64,000 nucleotides of DNA from Streptomyces pyxinae (GTDB taxonomy: Bacteria; Actinomycetota; Actinomycetes; Streptomycetales; Streptomycetaceae). The stretch is taken from positions 62,001-126,000 of the forward strand of contig NZ_JANUGQ010000020.1 in NCBI RefSeq assembly GCF_024756275.1, given 5' to 3'. The notes below the pieces were generated by a model that saw nothing but the letters and a program-made list of their open reading frames with translations, was not told the DNA's origin and did no database searches. Of the stretch, positions 59,783 through 64,000 are shown one piece after another (the first letter of the stretch is position 1; every line of letters begins with the position of its first letter). The position numbers and the translations under genes are program-made.

Positions 59783-62647
59783 GTGGTGTGGCCGGGAACA
59801 TGGGTCTCCGAACGGCTGGACGTGGAGCTGACCGGGGCGGCGGACACCACCGGCACCGAGGACACCGGCACGGATGCCGGCACCGGTCCGGACACCGGCA
59901 CAGGTACCGGCACCAGCACCGGGGAACTGCGGGGGCTGCTGGGACTGGCCGTCCGGGACAACCCGAAGCGGGCCCATCTGCTGGTCTCCACCGTGCTCGG
60001 CAAGCATGTGCCGCGGAGCCCGCACGTGGTGTGGCGGACCGGGTACGACCTCGGCGTCCGCGTCCGGGAGCTGCTGGGCGCGGCCGACGCGGCCCGGGCG
60101 GTGGTGCTGGGCTACGCCGAGACCGCCACGGGCCTCGGGCACGCGGTGGCCGACGGGCTCGCCGACGCCCCGTACCTCCACTCCACCCGGCGCCCGGTGG
60201 CCGGAGTGGCCCGGGCGGCCGGTTTCGAGGAGTCGCACTCCCACCACACCTCGCACCTGCTCCTGCCCGAGGACCCGGAGCTGCTGGCCGGTACGGGTCC
60301 GCTGGTGCTGGTGGACGACGAGTTCTCGACCGGTGCCACGGTGCTCAACACCGTACGGGCGCTGCATACGCGCCACCCCCGCGAGCGGTATGTCGTGGTG
60401 GCCCTGGTGGACATGCGCTCGGCGGCCGACCGGGGACGGCTGGCGGAGTTCGCGGCGGAGATCGGCGCCCGGGTGGACCTGGTCGCGCTCGCCGCCGGCA
60501 CCGTCCGGCTGCCCGCCGACGTCCTGGCGCGCGGCCGGGAACTGGTCGCCCGGTACGGGACGCCGGCGGTGGCGGAGGAGGCCGCCGCGCTTCCGGCCCC
60601 CGGCGCGGTGGCCCGGGTGGAGCTGGACTGGCCCCGGGGGCTGCCGGACGGCGGGCGGCACGGCTTCACCCCGGCCCACCGCGCCCGGCTGGAGGCCGCG
60701 CTGCCCGCCCTGGCCGAGCGGCTGGCGGACGCCCTGGCCCCGGTCGCCGGCGGGGCGGTTGCGACTCACTCGTCAGGCGCGGCTCCGGCCGGCCCGGCAG
60801 AGGCTTCAGCGGCGTCGGGGACGGCCCCGGCTCCTCGGGCGGCGGGCGTGCCCGGGGCCGGTGGGACCCGGCCCCGGGTGCTGGTGCTGGGCAACGAGGA
60901 GCTGATGTACGCCCCGCTGCGGCTGGCCGAGGCGCTGGAGCGGCGGCTCGACGCGGAGGTGCGGTTCTCCACCACCACCCGCTCCCCGGTGCTGGCCGTG
61001 GACGACCCGGGCTACGCCATCCGCACCCGGCTGGTCTTCCCGGCGCACGACGAGCCGGATCCCGGGCACGACGGCCCCGGCGAGCGGTACGCCTACAACG
61101 TGGCGGGTGCCGGCTTCGACGCCGTGGTCGCCGTGGTGGACTCGGCCGGCGACACCCCGGCCCTGCACGCCCCGGACGGGCTGCTCGCCCGGCTGGCCGC
61201 GCACATTCCGCACGTGCTGCTCGCCGTCGTACCCGCGTACACGCCCGGCGCCCGGGACGCGGTGAATGGCGCCCGGGACGCGGTGAATGCGGCGGGCGCA
61301 GTCGCCGGTCACCGGGTCCCCGGCGCGGCCGCCGCGCTGCCCGGGCCGCTCCGGGGGCCCGCCTTCTCCTCGTACGACCCCGAGGAGGTCGGCTGGCTGC
61401 TCCAGGACCTCTCCGCCGTCACCCTGGAGGCGCCCACCGAGGAGCGCGAGGAGGCGATACAGAGCGGCGGCGCCCACTACGCGGAGTCGCTGCCGGTCGA
61501 GTACCAGCCGTCCCCGGAGTACCAGCGGCTCTTCCGCGCCGCGCTGGACGACTCCGCCGCCCGGATCGCCCGCGCGGTCGGCGTGGTGACCGAGACCCTG
61601 CTCGCCGAGCGGTCGGACCGGCCGGTGCTGGCCTCGCTCGCCCGGGCCGGCACCCCGGTCGGCGTTCTGATGCGGCGGTGGGCGCTGCGCCGGCACGGGC
61701 TCGACCTGCCGCACTACACCCTCTCCATCGTGCGCGGCCGGGGCATCGACACCAACGCCCTGCGCTGGCTCGCCGCCCACCACGACCCGGCCGATGTGGT
61801 CTTCGTGGACGGCTGGACCGGCAAGGGTGCCATCACCCGCGAACTGGCCGCCGCACTCCGGGACTTCCCCGGCTTCGACCCGGAGATCGCGGTGCTGGCC
61901 GACCCCGGCTCCTGTGTCCGGACCTACGGCACCCGCGAGGACTTCCTGATCCCCTCCGCCTGCCTCAACTCCACGGTCTCCGGCCTGGTCTCCCGTACGG
62001 TGCTCCGCGTCGACCTGGTGGGGCCCGACGACTTCCACGGCGCCAAGTACTACCGGGAGCTGGCCGGTTCGGACGTCTCCCGGCACTTCCTGGACACCGT
62101 CGGCGCCCATTTCGAGGCGGTCGGCGCGGAGGTGGACACCGCCGTGAAGGAGCTGCTCACCACCGACCGGGCCCCCAGCTGGGCCGGCTGGGCGGCGGTG
62201 GAGCGGATCAGCGAGGAGTACGGCATCCACGATGTGAACCTGGTCAAGCCGGGCGTCGGGGAGACCACCCGGGTCCTGCTGCGCCGGGTGCCCTGGAAGA
62301 TCCTGGCCCGCCGGGGCGCGGGCGCCGATCTGGCCCATGTCCGGCTGCTCGCGGAACAGCGCGGGGTCCCGGTCGAGGAGGTCGGCGAACTCCCGTACAG
62401 CTGCGTCGGACTGATCCACCCCCGCTACACCCGGGGTGCCACCGGAGCCGACGGCCGCGCGGTCACCACCCCGGCGGGCGGAAGCGCGGAGGCGAGCACG
62501 GACGGGAGCGGCGGGTCACCCGGCGCCCCGGCCGGTGGCGGGCCCGGCGCCGCGTCCGGCGTTCCGGCCGTTGGCAGGCCCGGCGACGCGGCAGGCGGCA
62601 GACCCGGCGACATGGCGGGCGGTCCGGACGGGGGCGGTCCGGCATGA
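59783..62647 (+). CDS. Phosphoribosyltransferase-TRSP-StiP-PELOTA fusion (about 954 aa)
   Basis: Large multi-domain protein of Ter systems. Residues ~1-320: PRTase domain, with the PRPP loop LVLVDDEFSTGATVLN near 172-187. A Gly/Ala/Pro linker (~330-360). Residues ~365-480: TRSP domain (RVLVLGNEELMYAPLRLAEA, FSTTTRSPVLAVDDPGYAIR). Residues ~528-815: StiP-type domain (FSSYDPEEVGWLLQDLSAV) with a second PRPP-like loop DVVFVDGWTGKGAI. Residues ~816-885: PELOTA-like RNA-binding segment (LLRRVPWKILARRGAGADL). A Gly-rich tail ends the protein. Start uncertain: GTG 59783 behind AGGGAG, or ATG 59735. ATGA overlap with the HAD gene. Confidence 0.82.
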   Translation: MVWPGTWVSERLDVELTGAADTTGTEDTGTDAGTGPDTGTGTGTSTGELRGLLGLAVRDNPKRAHLLVSTVLGKHVPRSPHVVWRTGYDLGVRVRELLGAADAARAVVLGYAETATGLGHAVADGLADAPYLHSTRRPVAGVARAAGFEESHSHHTSHLLLPEDPELLAGTGPLVLVDDEFSTGATVLNTVRALHTRHPRERYVVVALVDMRSAADRGRLAEFAAEIGARVDLVALAAGTVRLPADVLARGRELVARYGTPAVAEEAAALPAPGAVARVELDWPRGLPDGGRHGFTPAHRARLEAALPALAERLADALAPVAGGAVATHSSGAAPAGPAEASAASGTAPAPRAAGVPGAGGTRPRVLVLGNEELMYAPLRLAEALERRLDAEVRFSTTTRSPVLAVDDPGYAIRTRLVFPAHDEPDPGHDGPGERYAYNVAGAGFDAVVAVVDSAGDTPALHAPDGLLARLAAHIPHVLLAVVPAYTPGARDAVNGARDAVNAAGAVAGHRVPGAAAALPGPLRGPAFSSYDPEEVGWLLQDLSAVTLEAPTEEREEAIQSGGAHYAESLPVEYQPSPEYQRLFRAALDDSAARIARAVGVVTETLLAERSDRPVLASLARAGTPVGVLMRRWALRRHGLDLPHYTLSIVRGRGIDTNALRWLAAHHDPADVVFVDGWTGKGAITRELAAALRDFPGFDPEIAVLADPGSCVRTYGTREDFLIPSACLNSTVSGLVSRTVLRVDLVGPDDFHGAKYYRELAGSDVSRHFLDTVGAHFEAVGAEVDTAVKELLTTDRAPSWAGWAAVERISEEYGIHDVNLVKPGVGETTRVLLRRVPWKILARRGAGADLAHVRLLAEQRGVPVEEVGELPYSCVGLIHPRYTRGATGADGRAVTTPAGGSAEASTDGSGGSPGAPAGGGPGAASGVPAVGRPGDAAGGRPGDMAGGPDGGGPA

Positions 62648-63480
62648 GCACCACCCTGATCGCCAGCGACCTGGACCGCACCCTGATCTACTCCGCCGCC
62701 GCGCTCGGTCTCACCGGGCCGGACGCCGGGGCGCCCCGGCTGCTGTGCGTGGAGGTGTACCAGGGCAAGCCGCTCTCCTTCCTCACCGAGGAGGCCGCCG
62801 CGCTGCTCGGGGAGCTGGCCCGGCGGACGGTCTTCGTCCCCACCACCACCCGCACCCGGGAGCAGTACGGCCGGATCCGGCTGCCCGGGCCGCCGCCCCG
62901 GTACGCGATCTGCGCCAACGGCGGCCACCTCCTGGTGGACGGCGTCTCCGACCCGGACTGGCGGCGGACGGTGGCGGCCAGGCTCACCGACGAGTGCGCC
63001 CCGCTGGCGGAGGTGCGCGCCCATCTGGTGGCCGCCGCCGACCCGGCCTGGCTGCTGAAGGAACGGGTGGCCGAGGACCTCTTCGCCTATCTGGTGGTGG
63101 ACCGGTCCCTGTTGCCCGGGGGCTGGCTGAAGGAACTGGCCGAATGGGCGCTGGAACGCGGCTGGACCGTCTCGCTCCAGGGGCGCAAGGTGTACGCCGT
63201 GCCCCAGCCGCTCACCAAGAGCGCCGCCGTCCGGGAGGTGGCCCGCCGGGCCGGTGCCGATCTGGTGCTGGCGGCCGGCGACTCGCTGCTCGACGCCGAT
63301 CTGCTGCTGGCCGCCGACCGGGGCTGGCGCCCGGGCCACGGGGAGCTGGCCGAGACCGGCTGGAGTGCCGACCGGATCACCGCGCTGGCCGAGCGGGGGG
63401 TGGCGGCGGGAGAGGAGATCCTGCGCCGGTTCAGCGCCGCCGCGCTCCCCGGCCCGGCCGGAACACCCGGACCCCGATGA
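62644..63480 (+). CDS. HAD-family phosphatase (278 aa) of the Ter operon
   Basis: Cof-like HAD hydrolase. Motif I LIASDLDRTLIYS (nucleophile Asp), motif II VFVPTTTRTREQYGRI, the Lys of motif III in QPLTKSAAVREVAR, and motif IV VLAAGDSLLDADLLLAAD. Translationally coupled by ATGA overlap to the PRTase-StiP fusion, so it very likely acts on the product or substrate of that protein. The last 50 bases overlap the convergent DedA gene. Confidence 0.92.
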   Translation: MSTTLIASDLDRTLIYSAAALGLTGPDAGAPRLLCVEVYQGKPLSFLTEEAAALLGELARRTVFVPTTTRTREQYGRIRLPGPPPRYAICANGGHLLVDGVSDPDWRRTVAARLTDECAPLAEVRAHLVAAADPAWLLKERVAEDLFAYLVVDRSLLPGGWLKELAEWALERGWTVSLQGRKVYAVPQPLTKSAAVREVARRAGADLVLAAGDSLLDADLLLAADRGWRPGHGELAETGWSADRITALAERGVAAGEEILRRFSAAALPGPAGTPGPR

Positions 63481-64000
63481 ACACCAGTACCGCGCCCACC
63501 GCCACCGCCAGCACGGCCTTGGAGTACAGCGACACATAGCCGGAGACCTGCTCCCAGTTGTCGCCCAGCGCGTACCCGGCGAGGACGAACACGGTGTTCC
63601 AGATCGCGCTGCCGAGCGTGGTCAGCCCCAGGAACACCGGCAGCGGCATCCGCTCCACCCCGGCCGGCACCGAGATCAGGGAGCGGAAGACCGGCACCAT
63701 CCGGCCGAAGAACACCGCCTTGGTGCCGTGCCGGGCGAACCATGCCTCGGTCCGCTCGATGTCGGAGACCTTCACCAGCGGGATCCTGCGGGCGACGGCG
63801 ATGGTCCGCTCCCGGCCGAGGAGCGCGCCGACACCGTAGAGCGCCAGTGCTCCGGCCACCGAACCCGCCGTCGTCCACAGCAGCGCGGCGAGCAGGCTCA
63901 TGCTGCCGTTGGCCGAGGCGAACCCGGCCATCGGCAGCACCACCTCGCTGGGCACCGGTGGGAAGAGGTTCTCCAGGGCGATGGCGAGCCCGGCCCCGGG
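63431..64000 (-). CDS. DedA-family membrane protein (5' end cut by window)
   Basis: Reverse-strand translation from the edge reads LAIALENLFPPVPSEVVLPMAGF, the conserved E-x-PVPSE block of the DedA N-terminal region, then KAVFFGRMVPVFRSLISVPAGVERM, the central GRxxPxxRxxxxxPAG motif. Helices: FLGLTTLGSAIWNTVFVLAG, AVLAVAVGAVLVFIGVRVF. DedA proteins act in lipid scrambling and envelope stress. The stop at 63431 lies inside the HAD gene's 3' end on the other strand. Confidence 0.9.
   Translation of the reverse strand, partial: PGAGLAIALENLFPPVPSEVVLPMAGFASANGSMSLLAALLWTTAGSVAGALALYGVGALLGRERTIAVARRIPLVKVSDIERTEAWFARHGTKAVFFGRMVPVFRSLISVPAGVERMPLPVFLGLTTLGSAIWNTVFVLAGYALGDNWEQVSGYVSLYSKAVLAVAVGAVLVFIGVRVFRPGRGARRR

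Noticed and set aside
59665..63480. Long plus-strand frame whose end is the HAD protein
   Set aside because: Only the last 278 codons are the HAD gene; the upstream part is an out-of-frame reading of the PRTase-StiP gene.

Overview
The window is very GC-rich with strong third-position G/C bias, uses many GTG starts behind GGAGG-type ribosome sites, and carries gene sets typical of Streptomyces: a gamma-butyrolactone-type synthase/receptor pair, FasR with fabD-fabH-acpP-fabF, a homodimeric AceE, DUF3145, DUF3052 and a Ter stress cluster. It reads as a chromosomal segment of a Streptomyces or close Streptomycetaceae. No insertion sequence, phage gene or CRISPR array was seen. Function calls rest on reading translated proteins and remembered families; no database search was possible.

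Layout. 1-5.8 kb: a heterodimer-type ABC exporter pair, a FGGY sugar kinase (probably xylulokinase) and a small YtxH-like membrane protein, all on the minus strand. 5.9-7.1 kb: two tandem tRNA-Asn genes, a CAT-anticodon tRNA, then about 700 bp of gene-poor, apparently decayed DNA. 7.1-10 kb: a compact signalling island made of an AfsA-like synthase (minus) diverging from a TetR/ArpA-like receptor and a translationally coupled NAD-dependent epimerase (plus), with an ARE-like operator lying inside the synthase promoter. 10.2-11.4 kb: divergent ohr/ohrR around an OhrR-type operator.

11.7-27 kb: housekeeping and conserved Streptomyces genes: a YciI-like protein, a carboxyltransferase overlapping matB (malonyl-CoA synthetase), an Mbl/MreB-like protein with altered nucleotide motifs, a zinc-ribbon membrane protein, a MarR/oxidoreductase divergent pair, a second ohr, a serine hydrolase, an EI24-domain membrane protein, a secreted pyroglutamyl-peptidase-like protein whose catalytic Cys position is Ser, and an SGNH lipoprotein. 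27-33 kb: DUF3145 and the type II fatty acid synthesis operon fabD-fabH-acpP-fabF with its activator gene fasR just upstream.

33-48 kb: mixed small transcription units: pirin, RidA, a serine hydrolase, a MerR/aldo-keto reductase pair, an acyltransferase coupled to a DUF1023 alpha/beta hydrolase, a NarL-type two-component system, a DUF4429/SHOCT protein, a second DUF1023 hydrolase, a TetR/DHA2 efflux pair sharing a dyad operator, and a secreted I36-like inhibitor.

48-64 kb: aceE, then DUF3052, an AhpE-type peroxiredoxin, and a Ter-type stress region: two close terD copies, a DUF475/TerC-like membrane protein, a TerA/TerD-like protein, a divergent TerD protein with a Pro/Gly/Tyr tail, a CitE-like lyase, a large phosphoribosyltransferase-TRSP-StiP-PELOTA fusion and a HAD phosphatase overlapping it. 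A DedA-family gene runs off the right edge. The Ter region and the butyrolactone-type island are the two parts most worth experimental attention. A recurring theme is GC-rich minisatellites in intergenic DNA and, in one case, in the 3' end of matB.
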